Part shown: positions 51,408 through 60,848 of the stretch, piece by piece
How positions within the stretch are numbered: the stretch's first letter is position 1
Layout of the letters: each line of letters opens with the position of its first letter
Source: Nocardioides psychrotolerans
GTDB taxonomy: Bacteria; Actinomycetota; Actinomycetes; Propionibacteriales; Nocardioidaceae
DNA: 64,000 nt
Direction: 5' to 3'
Assembly (NCBI RefSeq): GCF_900113685.1
Contig: NZ_FOQG01000003.1
Coordinates: forward strand, 284,240 to 348,239
Made by a program: the position numbers and the translations under genes
Notes under the pieces: model-generated
Databases searched by the model: none
Told to the model about the DNA's origin: nothing
Seen by the model: the letters and a program-made list of their open reading frames with translations, nothing else

Positions 51408-51965
51408 GTGGTCCGCTCGTACGTCGCTGCGCTGGCCCTGCTTGCGCTCGTCACCGGTTGCTCGGGTGACGAGGAGGAGCCGGCTCCGGCAGCCCCGACA
51501 ACGTCAGCGTCTGCCGCGGACCCGTCCGCCATCCGGTCGGGCCTCGTGGCCCTCTGGGTCGGGGACGACGACTCCCCCGAGGACGTCGAGACCGGCACCT
51601 GCTTCGCCGACGCGCTGGTCGACGCCACCACCCCCGACGAGCTGGTGGAGGTGGGCATCCTCGATGCGTCCTACGAGGTCGTCCCCGAGCTCACCGATCT
51701 CACCCCCGAGGGCGCCGGGCTGTGGGTCGACGCCCAGTTCGGCTGCTCCGACCTCGTTTCCGAGTCCGGCCGCGCCCAGGTCGCGGCGACCAAGGGCAAG
51801 GTCGACCGCGAGTCCTACGAGACCTGCCTGCGCGCCGTCGTGTCCGAGGAGCAGCTGCGCGAGGTGGCGGAGTCGTCGCTGCTCGGTGACCTCTCCGGCG
51901 ACGCCGTCGTCGCCTTCAGCGCCGCCCAGCTCGACTGCGTCCAGCAGGCCCTGCCCCGCGACTGA
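51408..51965 (+). CDS. Small predicted lipoprotein
   Basis: 185 residues. Signal peptide with lipobox LVTGC (Cys about 18), an acidic/Ser/Ala linker, then a domain with several Cys. I recognise no family. GTG 51408 has GAGGAG five bases upstream. It ends 15 bp before a single copy of the 20-bp dispersed repeat and faces the ABC permease gene. Confidence 0.7.
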   Translation: MVRSYVAALALLALVTGCSGDEEEPAPAAPTTSASAADPSAIRSGLVALWVGDDDSPEDVETGTCFADALVDATTPDELVEVGILDASYEVVPELTDLTPEGAGLWVDAQFGCSDLVSESGRAQVAATKGKVDRESYETCLRAVVSEEQLREVAESSLLGDLSGDAVVAFSAAQLDCVQQALPRD

Positions 51966-51980
51966 CCCGTGGCTGACCGC

Positions 51981-52000
51981 CGAGTCGGCGCGATGTCGCA
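51981..52000 (+). repeat. Single copy of the dispersed 20-bp repeat
   Basis: CGAGTCGGCGCGATGTCGCA, identical to the copies at 13228-13247 and 13259-13278. It lies just after the lipoprotein stop, again between convergent genes. No inverted partner is seen next to it. Confidence 0.75.
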
Positions 52001-52132
52001 TCCCGCGCGGGGCCCGGCGGCGGCCGCTTCCTCAAGGTATGCAGACGAACCGCCACTCCCCGTGCCGGGCACCCCCTGGTGGGTGGCGTGTCTCCGTGGG
52101 AAGTACGTCGGACCGCTCGCCCTGGGTCCGGC

Positions 52133-53695
52133 TCAGACCGCCACGGCCGTGATCACCCGAGCACGGGCGACCGGCTCGCACCAGGCCCGCCGGGTGCGCA
52201 GCAGCCGCGCGGTCGACCAGGCGAGGAACGGCACGGCGACGAGCACCGAGACCTGCCAGGCGTCGACGTTGGCGAGGCCGGAGAAGGCCAGCCCGGTGAC
52301 CGTCGTCGAGAGCGCGAGACGCGCCGAGTAGCCGACCATCACGATCGGCGGCGCCGGGGTGGCGCGGGCCGAGCGCAGGTCGACGGCGAAGGGACGCTGG
52401 TCCGACCAGCGCAGCGAGGCGGCGACGACCTGCACGGTCACGACGACCAGCGTGCACACCAGCGCCGTCAGCTCGGCGACCGAGGGCAGGCCGGCGCGCA
52501 CGGCCCCGAGCGCGACCGTCACGAGCGACGCGGCGAGGAGGAACTCCCCCAGCACCCACGCCCGTGCGTCGAAGACCGTCTCCGGCGCGACCGGGAGGCT
52601 CTCGCGCCACAGCCCGCCCCGGCCGTCGAGGCACCACGCGTTGACGCCCCACAGCAGGGCTCCACCCGACGCGACCAGCCCCGGCAACACGGTGAGCTGC
52701 GCCCACGGCAGGTTGCCGGCGAGCGCCACGAGACCCGGAGCGAGGGCGAGGACGGCGACGCCGCGTCGCATGGGTACGGCGCGCCACACCGAGGCGCGGT
52801 CGGTGCGGACCAGCTGGCCCAGGGTCGTGCGTGAGAGCCGCCGAACGGGGTGGTGACCGCTCTCGACGTCGAGCTCGTCCTGCGGGATCCGGTGGGCGGC
52901 GATGTGCGCCGGCACGGCACCGAGCACGACCGCGCCGACGAACGTCGCGAGCACCACGCCGACGGTCAGCGCCCAGCGCCCGACCGAGTCGGACACCATG
53001 CCGACCACGACCCAGCGGGTGGGCAGATCGTCGAAGACCTGAAGCAGCCGGCCGGAGATCTGCAGGCCCAGGGTCGCCCCGAGGACCCCGACCGTCAGCG
53101 CCCGGATGCCGACGATGCCGTGCGGGACCCGTCGTACGCCCTCGAGGATCCAGGCCAGCACCTGCGCGACCGCGGTCGCGGCGCCCAGCCAGAGCACCAC
53201 GACGACCTGCGCCTGGGCGAGGTAGAGCTCGGGCCCCAGGGCGTAGGCGGTGACCGCCAGGAGCGCCCAGGCCTGCAGCAGCCACGCGATGTTGAGGGGC
53301 GCCAGGAGCAGCGCGCCGAGGTGGTCGGTGGTCGGGCTGATCGGGTGTACGGCGGCAGGGTCGCGAGCGAGCAGCTCACGGCCGCCGCCGGACGCCGCCG
53401 CTGAGACGATGGTGAGTGCGAGGAAGCCGGTGAGCATCGTCGGCAGCAGGAGGAGCAGGTCCAGTGCGCGCCCCGAGCCGGCCCCGGCGCCGGCCACGAA
53501 GGCGGGCACGACGGCCGCACCGAGCGTCACCAGGACGAAAGCCCCGAGCGCCACGACCCCGGCTCGGCGCCGCCGCAGGGACGCCGTGCGGAAGCGGACG
53601 AGGTGGCCGACGTCGGCCACCGCACGCCGAGTCTGGGCCACGAGACCCTCCCGCGCGACGGGAGCGGTGTCAGTCGAGGAGGCCGCGGTAGGCAC
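52133..53695 (-). CDS. ABC exporter membrane subunit
   Basis: 520-residue polytopic membrane protein (about ten to twelve hydrophobic segments) directly downstream of an ABC ATPase gene, which it overlaps by 26 bp. GTG 53695 follows GAGGAGG and is preferred. It has no clear catalytic motif and belongs to no family I recognise. With the ATPase it should form an ABC-2-like exporter; substrate unknown. Confidence 0.75.
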   Translation of the reverse strand: MPTAASSTDTAPVAREGLVAQTRRAVADVGHLVRFRTASLRRRRAGVVALGAFVLVTLGAAVVPAFVAGAGAGSGRALDLLLLLPTMLTGFLALTIVSAAASGGGRELLARDPAAVHPISPTTDHLGALLLAPLNIAWLLQAWALLAVTAYALGPELYLAQAQVVVVLWLGAATAVAQVLAWILEGVRRVPHGIVGIRALTVGVLGATLGLQISGRLLQVFDDLPTRWVVVGMVSDSVGRWALTVGVVLATFVGAVVLGAVPAHIAAHRIPQDELDVESGHHPVRRLSRTTLGQLVRTDRASVWRAVPMRRGVAVLALAPGLVALAGNLPWAQLTVLPGLVASGGALLWGVNAWCLDGRGGLWRESLPVAPETVFDARAWVLGEFLLAASLVTVALGAVRAGLPSVAELTALVCTLVVVTVQVVAASLRWSDQRPFAVDLRSARATPAPPIVMVGYSARLALSTTVTGLAFSGLANVDAWQVSVLVAVPFLAWSTARLLRTRRAWCEPVARARVITAVAV

Positions 53696-54383
53696 GAGCT
53701 CCCTCCTCGCCCGCCATCTCCCCGGCACTCACGGTCGCCACGGCCGAGCCGCCACGCAGGACGCTCACCGTCGTGCAGCTCTGGACCGCCAGCTCGCGCA
53801 GGTGAGTCGAGACCAGCACGCAGGCGCCGCGGGCGCGGGCGTCGCTGATCACGTCGAAGGTCGCCTCGACCCCGATCGGGTCGACGCCGTCGAAGGGCTC
53901 GTCGAGGAGGAGCACCTCGGGCTCGTGCAGCGCCGCCAGCAGCACCGAGAGCCGCCGACCCATGCCGTGAGAGAAGCCGGCCGTGACGCGGTGTGCGACG
54001 TCGCCGAGCTCGAAGCGCTCCAGCAGGTCACGCGCACGGTCCTCCCAGTGGTCCATCCGGCGCAGCCGGGCCGCGAGCTGGAGGTGTTCCCACGCCGTCG
54101 CGCGCGGCACGAGACCGCCCACGTCGGGGCAGTAGCCGACGGCCTGCTTCACGCGCAGCGTCTCGGTGCGGACGTCGTGCCCGGCGACCAGCACCTGGCC
54201 CGCGGTCGGCGGGACGACACCCGCGAGCACGCGCATGGTCGTGGACTTCCCGGCCCCGTTGCGGCCGAGCAGCGCGGTGGCCTGCCCGGCATAGGCCCGG
54301 AGGTCGACACCGGACACGGCCTCGACCTCCCCGAACCGCACGTGCAGCGAGCGCACGTCGACGACGGCCGGGGTCTCGGTCAT
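53670..54383 (-). CDS. ABC transporter ATP-binding protein
   Basis: 237 residues. Walker A GRNGAGKST, Walker B LLLDEPFDGVD, the H-loop STHL, and a degenerate signature FSHGMGRRLSVLL in place of LSGGQ, as often in NatA-type exporters. ATG 54383 begins the conserved region. Coupled to the permease. Confidence 0.9.
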   Translation of the reverse strand: MTETPAVVDVRSLHVRFGEVEAVSGVDLRAYAGQATALLGRNGAGKSTTMRVLAGVVPPTAGQVLVAGHDVRTETLRVKQAVGYCPDVGGLVPRATAWEHLQLAARLRRMDHWEDRARDLLERFELGDVAHRVTAGFSHGMGRRLSVLLAALHEPEVLLLDEPFDGVDPIGVEATFDVISDARARGACVLVSTHLRELAVQSCTTVSVLRGGSAVATVSAGEMAGEEGARAYRGLLD

Positions 54384-54480
54384 CGCCCCATCCTCGCGGA
54401 CCGGGGACCCGTGCACAGCAGATCCGGTCCAGCCTCCCCAAAATCAGCCGATCGGGCATTCCCGGGAAGACCCGTGACGG

Positions 54481-54517
54481 CACCGACCCGCCCGAGAGGA
54501 TCTCGGGCGGGTCGGTG
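54481..54517 (-). terminator. Hairpin terminator downstream of fadB
   Basis: ACCGACCCGCCCGAGA (54482-54497) pairs with TCTCGGGCGGGTCGGT (54501-54516) around GGA; 54481 and 54517 extend it to 17 bp. It lies 24 bp past the fadB stop. Confidence 0.78.
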
Positions 54518-54541
54518 GTTGCTGCTGGGTCGGGCCGTGGC

Positions 54542-56749
54542 TCAGGCGGGGAAGGAACCGCCCGCCGCGGCGAGCTCGCGCAGCCACGGGGTGGGCGCGA
54601 ACCTGTCGCCGTACGACGCCGCGAGCTCGTCGGCCCGGGCGCAGAACGCCGAGAGGCCGACCGTGCCGTCGGCGCCGACGTAGCCGGTCATGAACTGAGC
54701 GGCGCCACCGGTCATCGGCGGGAAGCCGATGCCCATGATCGAGCCGATGTTGGCCGCGGCGGCGGACGTGATGACGTCCTCCTCGAAGCACTTGGCGGTC
54801 TCGAGCGCCTCGGCGAAGAGCATCCGGTCCTTGACGTCCTCGATCGAGGGCTGCTCCTCGGCGACCGGGAACAGCTCGCCCAGGCCCGCCCACTGCGTGA
54901 CGCGCGAGCCGCTCTCGTCGTAGTCGTAGAAGCCGGCGCCGCGCAGGCGACCGGGGCGACCGGCCTCCAGCATCTGGCCGACGACCTTGGTGCCGGGGTG
55001 CTCGGTGTGCGGGGTGCCGTCGCGCTCGGCGGCCTCCCGCGTCGCCGTGGCGATCTTGTCCATGAGCTCCATGTTGAGCTCGTCCGTCAGCTGCAGCACC
55101 GGCGCGGGGTAGCCCGCCTGGCTCGTGGCCCGCTCGATCGTCCAGGGGCGCACGCCCTCGGCAACCATGGCGAGGCCCTCGTTGACCATGAAGCCGATGA
55201 CACGCGAGGTGTAGAAGCCGCGGCTGTCGTTGACGACGATCGGCGTCTTGCGGATCTGCTGCACGACGTCGTAGGCCTTGGCCAGCGCGAGGTCCGAGGT
55301 CTCCGCACCGCGGATGATCTCGACCAGCGGCATCTTGTCGACGGGGCTGAAGAAGTGCAGGCCGATGAAGTCCTTCGGGCGGTCGACGCCCTGGGCCAGC
55401 TCGGTGATGGGCAGCGTCGAGGTGTTGGAGCAGAGCAGCGCGTCGGGGTTGATGAACGGTGCGATCTCGGCGAACACCTTGGCCTTGAGCGAGGGGTCCT
55501 CGAAGACGGCCTCGATGACGAGGTCGCAGCCAGCGAGGGCAGCGGGGTCACCGGTCGCGGTGATCCTCCCCAACAGCTCGGCCTTCTTCTCCTCCGTGGA
55601 CTTGCCCCGCGAGATCGCCTTGTCGAGCAGCTTCTCGCTGTAGGCCTTGCCCTTGGCGGCATTCTCGTCGGAGACGTCCTTGAGCACGACCTCCATGCCG
55701 GCGCGGGCACAGGAGTAGGCGATGCCGGCGCCCATCATGCCGGCGCCGAGGACGCCCACCTTGGTGGCCTTCCACGGCTCGATGCCCTGGGGGCGGAGCG
55801 AGCCGGAGTTGATCGCCTGCAGGTCGAAGAAGAACGCCTGGATCATGTTCTTCGAGCCCTGGTTGACGATCAGGTTCGTCAGGTAGCGCGACTCGATGCG
55901 CGAGGCGGTGTCGAAGTCGACCTGCGCACCTTCGACGGCAGCACTGAGGATCGCGCGGGCGGCGGGGTAGACCGCGCCCTTGGTCTGCTTGCGCAGGAGG
56001 GCCGGGAAGGCGGGCAGGAAGGCGGCCAGGGCCGGGGACCTCGGGCTGCCGCCGGGCATCTTGTAGCCGGGCAGGTCCCAGGGGTTGGCCGAGGCGTCCG
56101 GGTTGGCCTTGATCCACGCCTTGGCGGCGGGCACGAGGTCCTCGCGGGTCGGGACGATCTCGTCGACCAGACCCTTCTCCTTGGCAGCAGCCGGCTTGAA
56201 GCGGGTGCCCTGGAGCAGGACGTCCATCAGGCCGGACTGGATGCCGAGCATGCGCACGATGCGGGTCACGCCGCCGCCACCGGGCAGCAGGCCCAGGCTG
56301 GACTCGGGCAGGCCGATCTCGACCTTGTCGTCATCGACGATCACCCGGTGGTTGGCGGCCAGGCAGATCTCCAGGCCACCGCCGAGCGCGGCGCCGTTGA
56401 TCGCGGCGACGACGGGGCGGGGGAACTTCTCGAGGCGGCGCAGGCCGGCCTTGACGCCTTCGGCCATCGCGAAGACCGACGCAGCGTCGTCCTTGGTCGC
56501 GGTGACCATGCTTTTGAGGTCACCCCCGGCGAAGAAGGTCTTCTTGGCGCTGGCGATGACGACGCCGGTGACGCTCTTCTCATCGGCAGCCGCCTCGTCG
56601 TAGAGCCGGTCGACGGCGGTGGTCATCGAGGAGATGTAGAGCTCGTTCATGGTGTTGGCGCTCGACGACGGGTCGTCGAGGGTCAGCGTGACGATGCCGT
56701 CGGCGTCACGCTCGTAGTGCACGGAGGTCTCGGTAGCGGTGGTGCTCAC
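54542..56749 (-). CDS. fadB: Fatty acid oxidation multifunctional protein (enoyl-CoA hydratase / 3-hydroxyacyl-CoA dehydrogenase)
   Basis: 735 residues: N-terminal crotonase domain (about 1-300; FFAGGDLKSM, AALGGGLEICLAA, GLPESSLGLLPGGGG) and a C-terminal hydroxyacyl-CoA dehydrogenase (about 330-700; VLGAGMMGAGIAYSCA, HFFSPVDKMPLVEII, VNDSRGFYTSRV). It forms the beta-oxidation alpha subunit with FadA downstream of it in reaction. It follows fadA by 54 bp in one operon and is followed by a strong terminator. Confidence 0.93.
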   Translation of the reverse strand: MSTTATETSVHYERDADGIVTLTLDDPSSSANTMNELYISSMTTAVDRLYDEAAADEKSVTGVVIASAKKTFFAGGDLKSMVTATKDDAASVFAMAEGVKAGLRRLEKFPRPVVAAINGAALGGGLEICLAANHRVIVDDDKVEIGLPESSLGLLPGGGGVTRIVRMLGIQSGLMDVLLQGTRFKPAAAKEKGLVDEIVPTREDLVPAAKAWIKANPDASANPWDLPGYKMPGGSPRSPALAAFLPAFPALLRKQTKGAVYPAARAILSAAVEGAQVDFDTASRIESRYLTNLIVNQGSKNMIQAFFFDLQAINSGSLRPQGIEPWKATKVGVLGAGMMGAGIAYSCARAGMEVVLKDVSDENAAKGKAYSEKLLDKAISRGKSTEEKKAELLGRITATGDPAALAGCDLVIEAVFEDPSLKAKVFAEIAPFINPDALLCSNTSTLPITELAQGVDRPKDFIGLHFFSPVDKMPLVEIIRGAETSDLALAKAYDVVQQIRKTPIVVNDSRGFYTSRVIGFMVNEGLAMVAEGVRPWTIERATSQAGYPAPVLQLTDELNMELMDKIATATREAAERDGTPHTEHPGTKVVGQMLEAGRPGRLRGAGFYDYDESGSRVTQWAGLGELFPVAEEQPSIEDVKDRMLFAEALETAKCFEEDVITSAAAANIGSIMGIGFPPMTGGAAQFMTGYVGADGTVGLSAFCARADELAASYGDRFAPTPWLRELAAAGGSFPA

Positions 56750-56803
56750 GTGGTGGGTTCCTTCGGGGTTCGAGAGAGGGGTACGTCGAGGGGTCGGTGG
56801 TCG

Positions 56804-58015
56804 TCAGACCAGCTCGACGATGGTCGCGATGCCCATGCCGCCGCCGACGCAGAGCGTGGCGAGGCCGCGGCGCAGGTCGCGACGCTGGAGCTCGTCGATG
56901 AGCGTGCCGAGGATCATCGCGCCGGTCGCACCCAGCGGGTGACCCATGGCGATCGCGCCGCCGTTGACGTTGGTGATCTCGTCGCTGATGCCCATGTCGC
57001 GCATGAAGCGCATCGCCACCGCGGCGAACGCCTCGTTGATCTCGAACAGGTCGATGTCGTCGACCGTCAGTCCGGCCTTGGCCAGCGCCTTGCGGGCCGC
57101 GGGAGCCGGACCGGTGAGCATGATGACGGGATCGGCGCCGGAGACCGCCGTCGCGATCACGCGGGCCCGGGGGGTGAGGCCGAGGTCCTTGCCGACCTGC
57201 TCGGAACCGATCGCCATGATCGCGGCACCGTCGACAAGCCCCGACGAGTTGCCGGCGTGGTGAACGTGGTCGATCTTCTCGATCCAGTGGTACTTCTCCA
57301 GCGCCACGTCGTCGAAGCCCGCGTCGCGACCGATCTGGGCGAACGACGGCTTGAGCCCGGCGAGACCCTCGGGGCTCGTGTCGGGGCGGATCGTCTCGTC
57401 GTGGTCGAGCACGGTCAGGCCGTTGATGTCCTTGACCGGCACGACCGAGTTTCCGAAGTAGCCGTTGGCCCAGGCCTTGGCGGCGCGGTGGTGCGACTCG
57501 GCGGCGTAGGCGTCGACGTCGTGGCGCTCCCAGCCCTCGATCGTCGCGATCAGGTCGGCGCCGATGCCCTGGGGCACGAAGCCGGCCTTGAAGGCGGTGG
57601 CGGGGTCGGAGGCCCACGCTCCACCGTCGGAGCCCATGGGCACACGGCTCATCGACTCGACGCCACCGGCGAGGATCAGGTCCTCGAAGCCACCACGCAC
57701 GCGAGAGGCGGCCTGGTTGACGGCCTCGAGGCCCGAGGCGCAGAAGCGGTTGAGCTGCACACCGGCGACGGTGTCGGGGTAGCCGGCCGCGAGCGCTGCC
57801 GTCTTGGCGATGTCGCCGCCCTGGTCGCCGATCGGCGACACGACGCCGAGCACGACGTCGTCGATGCGGTGCGGGTCCAGGCCGGGGTTGCGGTCCTTGA
57901 CCGCGTCCAGCAGGCCGACCACGAGGTCGACGGGCTTGACCTCGTGGAGGGAGCCGTTGGCCTTGCCCCTGCCACGCGGCGTACGGATGTGGTCGTACAC
58001 GAATGCTTCTGCCAT
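56804..58015 (-). CDS. fadA: Acetyl-CoA C-acyltransferase (thiolase)
   Basis: 403 residues. Nucleophilic Cys in [14 protein letters not shown], the second active region [15 protein letters not shown], and the C-terminal CVGGGMGIA. It completes beta-oxidation of FadB products. ATG 58015 gives MAEAFVYDH, the conserved N-terminus. It is transcribed away from the MerR gene from the promoter at 58073-58103. Confidence 0.93.
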   Translation of the reverse strand: MAEAFVYDHIRTPRGRGKANGSLHEVKPVDLVVGLLDAVKDRNPGLDPHRIDDVVLGVVSPIGDQGGDIAKTAALAAGYPDTVAGVQLNRFCASGLEAVNQAASRVRGGFEDLILAGGVESMSRVPMGSDGGAWASDPATAFKAGFVPQGIGADLIATIEGWERHDVDAYAAESHHRAAKAWANGYFGNSVVPVKDINGLTVLDHDETIRPDTSPEGLAGLKPSFAQIGRDAGFDDVALEKYHWIEKIDHVHHAGNSSGLVDGAAIMAIGSEQVGKDLGLTPRARVIATAVSGADPVIMLTGPAPAARKALAKAGLTVDDIDLFEINEAFAAVAMRFMRDMGISDEITNVNGGAIAMGHPLGATGAMILGTLIDELQRRDLRRGLATLCVGGGMGIATIVELV

Positions 58016-58072
58016 GACCGTCCTCGGTGTTGTCTGCACGTGCCTGCGCCCGAAGGAGTCGGACGACGTTTG

Positions 58073-58103
58073 ATTGTGACACTATTACTGTCAGTATCGT
58101 CAA
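58073..58103 (-). promoter_or_regulatory. MerR-type fadAB promoter with 19-bp spacer and palindrome
   Basis: On the minus strand, TTGACG (58098-58103) and CACAAT (58073-58078) are separated by 19 bp, the long spacing typical of MerR-controlled promoters. The spacer is largely filled by TGACACTATTACTGTCA (58077-58093), a TGACA/TGTCA inverted repeat. The divergent MerR gene is the evident regulator. Confidence 0.6.
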
Positions 58104-58160
58104 GAGCAGGCCCGATGTGGTCTGGCTCACGCACCCCACACACATCCGGGAGGAGGCTCG

Positions 58161-58910
58161 ATGACCTCGGAGTCCGTTGCCGACCAGGTCGAGGAGCTGC
58201 GCGGTCTGCTCACGCTCGACGAGCTGACCAACCGGGTCGGCATGAGCGTGCGCAACGTGCGCTTCTACACCACGAAGGGCCTGGTCCCGCCGCCGCTGCG
58301 CCGCGGTCGCTCGGGCTACTACACCCCCGACCACGTGGCCCGGCTCGAGCTGGTCCAGGAGCTCCAGAGCCACGGCTTCACGCTGTCGGCGATCGAGAAG
58401 TACGTCGGCGGGCTGCCCGGCGACGCCAGCCCCGAAGACATCGCGCTGCGCCGCTCGATGCTGGCCCCCTGGCAGGCCGACCTGCCCGTCGAGCTGTCCC
58501 GCGCTGAGCTGGAGCAGCGCATCGACCGCACGCTCAGCAGCGACGACCTCGAGGTCCTGAGGGCGCTCGGCATCGTCTTCCCGAGCAAGCGCGGCCACTA
58601 CGAGGTCGCGCTCTCCCAGCTCTCGGTCGGCCTCGGCCTGCTCGACCTCGGCTTCCCGCTCGAGGCGGCGATGGCCTCCGCCGCGATCTACCGCCGCCAC
58701 GGCCAGGAGATCGCGCACGAGCTCTACGAGGTGTTCCGCCACATGGTGTGGCCGGTCTACCAGGAGTCCGGGGCCTCCCCCGGGACGATCCAGGAGGTCG
58801 TGGAGCGCCTCAAGCCGCTCTCGATCGCCAGCCTCGTCTCCGCCTACGAGGCCGGCATGGACGAGACGAAGCGGGAGAACATCACGCGCAAGGCGCAGCG
58901 GCGCGGCTGA
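58161..58910 (+). CDS. MerR family transcriptional regulator (putative fadAB regulator)
   Basis: 249 residues. HTH near residues 18-60 (TNRVGMSVRNVRFYTTKGLVPPPLRRGRSGYY) and the helical dimerisation region; the C-terminal 150 residues are a long effector domain lacking metal-binding Cys. It is divergent from fadAB and probably senses an acyl-CoA or related ligand. ATG 58161 follows GGAGG. Confidence 0.88.
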   Translation: MTSESVADQVEELRGLLTLDELTNRVGMSVRNVRFYTTKGLVPPPLRRGRSGYYTPDHVARLELVQELQSHGFTLSAIEKYVGGLPGDASPEDIALRRSMLAPWQADLPVELSRAELEQRIDRTLSSDDLEVLRALGIVFPSKRGHYEVALSQLSVGLGLLDLGFPLEAAMASAAIYRRHGQEIAHELYEVFRHMVWPVYQESGASPGTIQEVVERLKPLSIASLVSAYEAGMDETKRENITRKAQRRG

Positions 58911-58965
58911 CCTGCATGGATCACCGGCCGGCCGGGGATCCTGGCGCTTGTCCGCCAATCCCCCA

Positions 58966-59028
58966 GGCAGTTCGCGCGCCGGCGACACCGCCGGAGCGTG
59001 GCGCGGGCGCGCGGCATGGCGAACTGCC
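58966..59028. repeat. Nested palindrome in the MerR/DEAD-box intergenic region
   Basis: GGCAGTTCGC (58966-58975) pairs exactly with GCGAACTGCC (59019-59028), enclosing CCGGCG/CGCCGG and other GC-rich arms. It could be a terminator for the MerR gene or a REP-like palindrome. Confidence 0.5.
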
Positions 59029-59063
59029 GACGAACCGACCGACCCCGCACGCCGTACGACGAC

Positions 59064-59097
59064 GCAGCGCCCGCCACCGTGAGGTGACGGGCGCTGC
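59064..59097 (-). terminator. Hairpin terminator of the DEAD-box helicase gene
   Basis: GCAGCGCCCG (59064-59073) pairs with CGGGCGCTGC (59088-59097), and CACC/GGTG extend the stem inward around GTGA. It is 17 bp past the DEAD-box stop. Confidence 0.75.
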
Positions 59098-59114
59098 GGT
59101 GGTCGAGGCCGAGG

Positions 59115-60653
59115 TCAGCGACGACCGGAGCTGAACGAGGCAGCGGTGTGGCTGCCGCCCGAGGTCGAGCCGCCGCGCGAGCGACCGCCGCCACCGCCGG
59201 AGCGCTTGCCACCCTGGCCGCCCTGGCCGCCGGACTTGGGCGCGGAGGCCTTGCCGCCGGCGGAGGAGCCGGAGCCCGGGGTCGACGTCGAGTAGGAGGA
59301 CGGGGCCGACGAGGACGAGCCGCCGGAGCGACCTCGGCCACCACCGCCGCCACGCTTCGACGACGCGGGAGCCGAACCGCCGCGCTTGGCGCGCTGGCGA
59401 CCGCTGGGGCCTTCGTTGGAGGGACGCGAGGTGCCGGCAGGCCGGTCGAGCTCGATGCCGCCGACGACGACGGTGCGCTCACCGGGGGCGAGCGTGGTGA
59501 GCATCGGGTGCGAGGCGTTGTCGATGCGGGTGGTGGTCGGGTTGATCCCGGCCGCCCGCGTCAGCTGGCGCACGTCGCGCACCTGGTCGTCGGTCATCAG
59601 GGTGATGACGGTGCCCGCGGCGCCGGCGCGCGCCGTGCGGCCCGAGCGGTGCAGGTAGGCCTTGTGCTCCATGGGCGGGTCGGCGTGGACCACGAGGGCC
59701 ACGTCGTCCACGTGGATGCCACGCGCGGCGATGTCGGTCGCGACCAGGGTCGTGGCCTTGCCGGAGTGGAACATCTCCATGTTGCGGGTGCGGGCGTTCT
59801 GGCTCAGGTTGCCGTGCAGGTCGACCGACGGCACGCCGGACTTGTTGAGCTGACGGGCCAGCGCCTTGGCGCCGTGCTTGGTGCGGGTGAAGACCATGGT
59901 GCGCCCGGGGGCGCTCGTCAGGTCCACCAGGACCGCGATGCGGTTCTCGCGGGCGACGTGGAGGACGTGGTGATCCATCTTGGCGACCGGCGACTGCGCC
60001 GAGTCGGCCTCGTGCACCTTGGGCGAGTGCAGGAAGCGCTTGACCAGCACGTCGATGGCCTTGTCGAGCGTGGCCGAGAAAAGCAGACGCTGGCCGGACT
60101 GCGGGGTCTTGTCCATGATCCGGCGCACGCTGGGCAGGAAGCCGAGGTCGGCCATGTGGTCGGCCTCGTCGAGGATCGTCACCTCGACGCGACCGAGGTC
60201 GCAGTGTCCCTGCTGCATGAGGTCCTCGAGGCGACCCGGGCACGCGACGACGATGTCGACGCCGCGCTTGAGGTTGGCGACCTGGGGGTTCTGGCCGACG
60301 CCACCGAAGATCGTCATGGAGTTGAGCCCGGCGGCCGAGGACAGCGGCTGGAGGGCCTGGTGGATCTGGCCGACGAGCTCGCGGGTCGGGGCCAGGATGA
60401 TCGCGCGGGGCATGCCCGAGACGCGGTTGCCCTTCTGGGCCGAGAGGCGGGCCACGAGCGGCAGCAGGAACGCGTAGGTCTTGCCGGAGCCGGTGCGGCC
60501 GCGGCCGAGCACGTCGCGCCCGGCCAGGGAGTCGGGGAGCGTCGCGGCCTGGATCGGCGTGGGCACGGTGATGCCCTGCTCGGTCAGGACCGCGACGAGG
60601 GAGGAGGGGACGCCGAGGTCGGCGAAAGATGCGGAGTTCACAGAAGAAGTCAC
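59115..60653 (-). CDS. DEAD/DEAH box RNA helicase with Gly/Ser/Arg-rich tail
   Basis: 512-residue RNA helicase: Q-motif region PTPIQ, Walker A GRTGSGKT, PTRELV, DEAD (ILDEADHMADLGF), SAT, and C-terminal HRSGRTARAG. Residues about 400-512 form a low-complexity Arg/Gly/Ser tail, seen in cold-shock and ribosome-associated helicases such as RhlE-like proteins, suited to RNA binding or condensate formation. GTG start 60653 (or 60641) has no clear ribosome-binding site, and a TTGGTG/CACCAA inverted repeat lies right before it. It is divergent from the NAD(P)H-binding gene. Confidence 0.92.
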   Translation of the reverse strand: MTSSVNSASFADLGVPSSLVAVLTEQGITVPTPIQAATLPDSLAGRDVLGRGRTGSGKTYAFLLPLVARLSAQKGNRVSGMPRAIILAPTRELVGQIHQALQPLSSAAGLNSMTIFGGVGQNPQVANLKRGVDIVVACPGRLEDLMQQGHCDLGRVEVTILDEADHMADLGFLPSVRRIMDKTPQSGQRLLFSATLDKAIDVLVKRFLHSPKVHEADSAQSPVAKMDHHVLHVARENRIAVLVDLTSAPGRTMVFTRTKHGAKALARQLNKSGVPSVDLHGNLSQNARTRNMEMFHSGKATTLVATDIAARGIHVDDVALVVHADPPMEHKAYLHRSGRTARAGAAGTVITLMTDDQVRDVRQLTRAAGINPTTTRIDNASHPMLTTLAPGERTVVVGGIELDRPAGTSRPSNEGPSGRQRAKRGGSAPASSKRGGGGGRGRSGGSSSSAPSSYSTSTPGSGSSAGGKASAPKSGGQGGQGGKRSGGGGGRSRGGSTSGGSHTAASFSSGRR

Positions 60654-60658
60654 TTACG

Positions 60659-60675
60659 TTGGTGTGTCTCACCAA
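60659..60675. promoter_or_regulatory. Inverted repeat just upstream of the helicase start
   Basis: TTGGTG and CACCAA flank five bases, 5 bp before the GTG. It may be an operator or a leader hairpin affecting translation (inference). Confidence 0.35.
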
Positions 60676-60848
60676 GCCGTCCCGCCGGCGGCGGGGAAGA
60701 AGCATGTGCCTCACGAAGGAGGGGCGCAGCGAGACGCGAAGTTCCGATCTGCGCGGGAGCTCGAGGTAAGACTGGACGAGCCGCTGAGTTGAGAGTAAGG
60801 CACGCGCGGCACCTGCCGTGAATTAGCAGCCATGCCTAGGGTGTGAGC

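Noticed and set aside
53993..58507. Plus-strand open frame of about 1504 codons over the ABC, fadB and fadA genes
   Set aside because: Antisense to four well-supported genes; composition is that of a GC-rich shadow frame.
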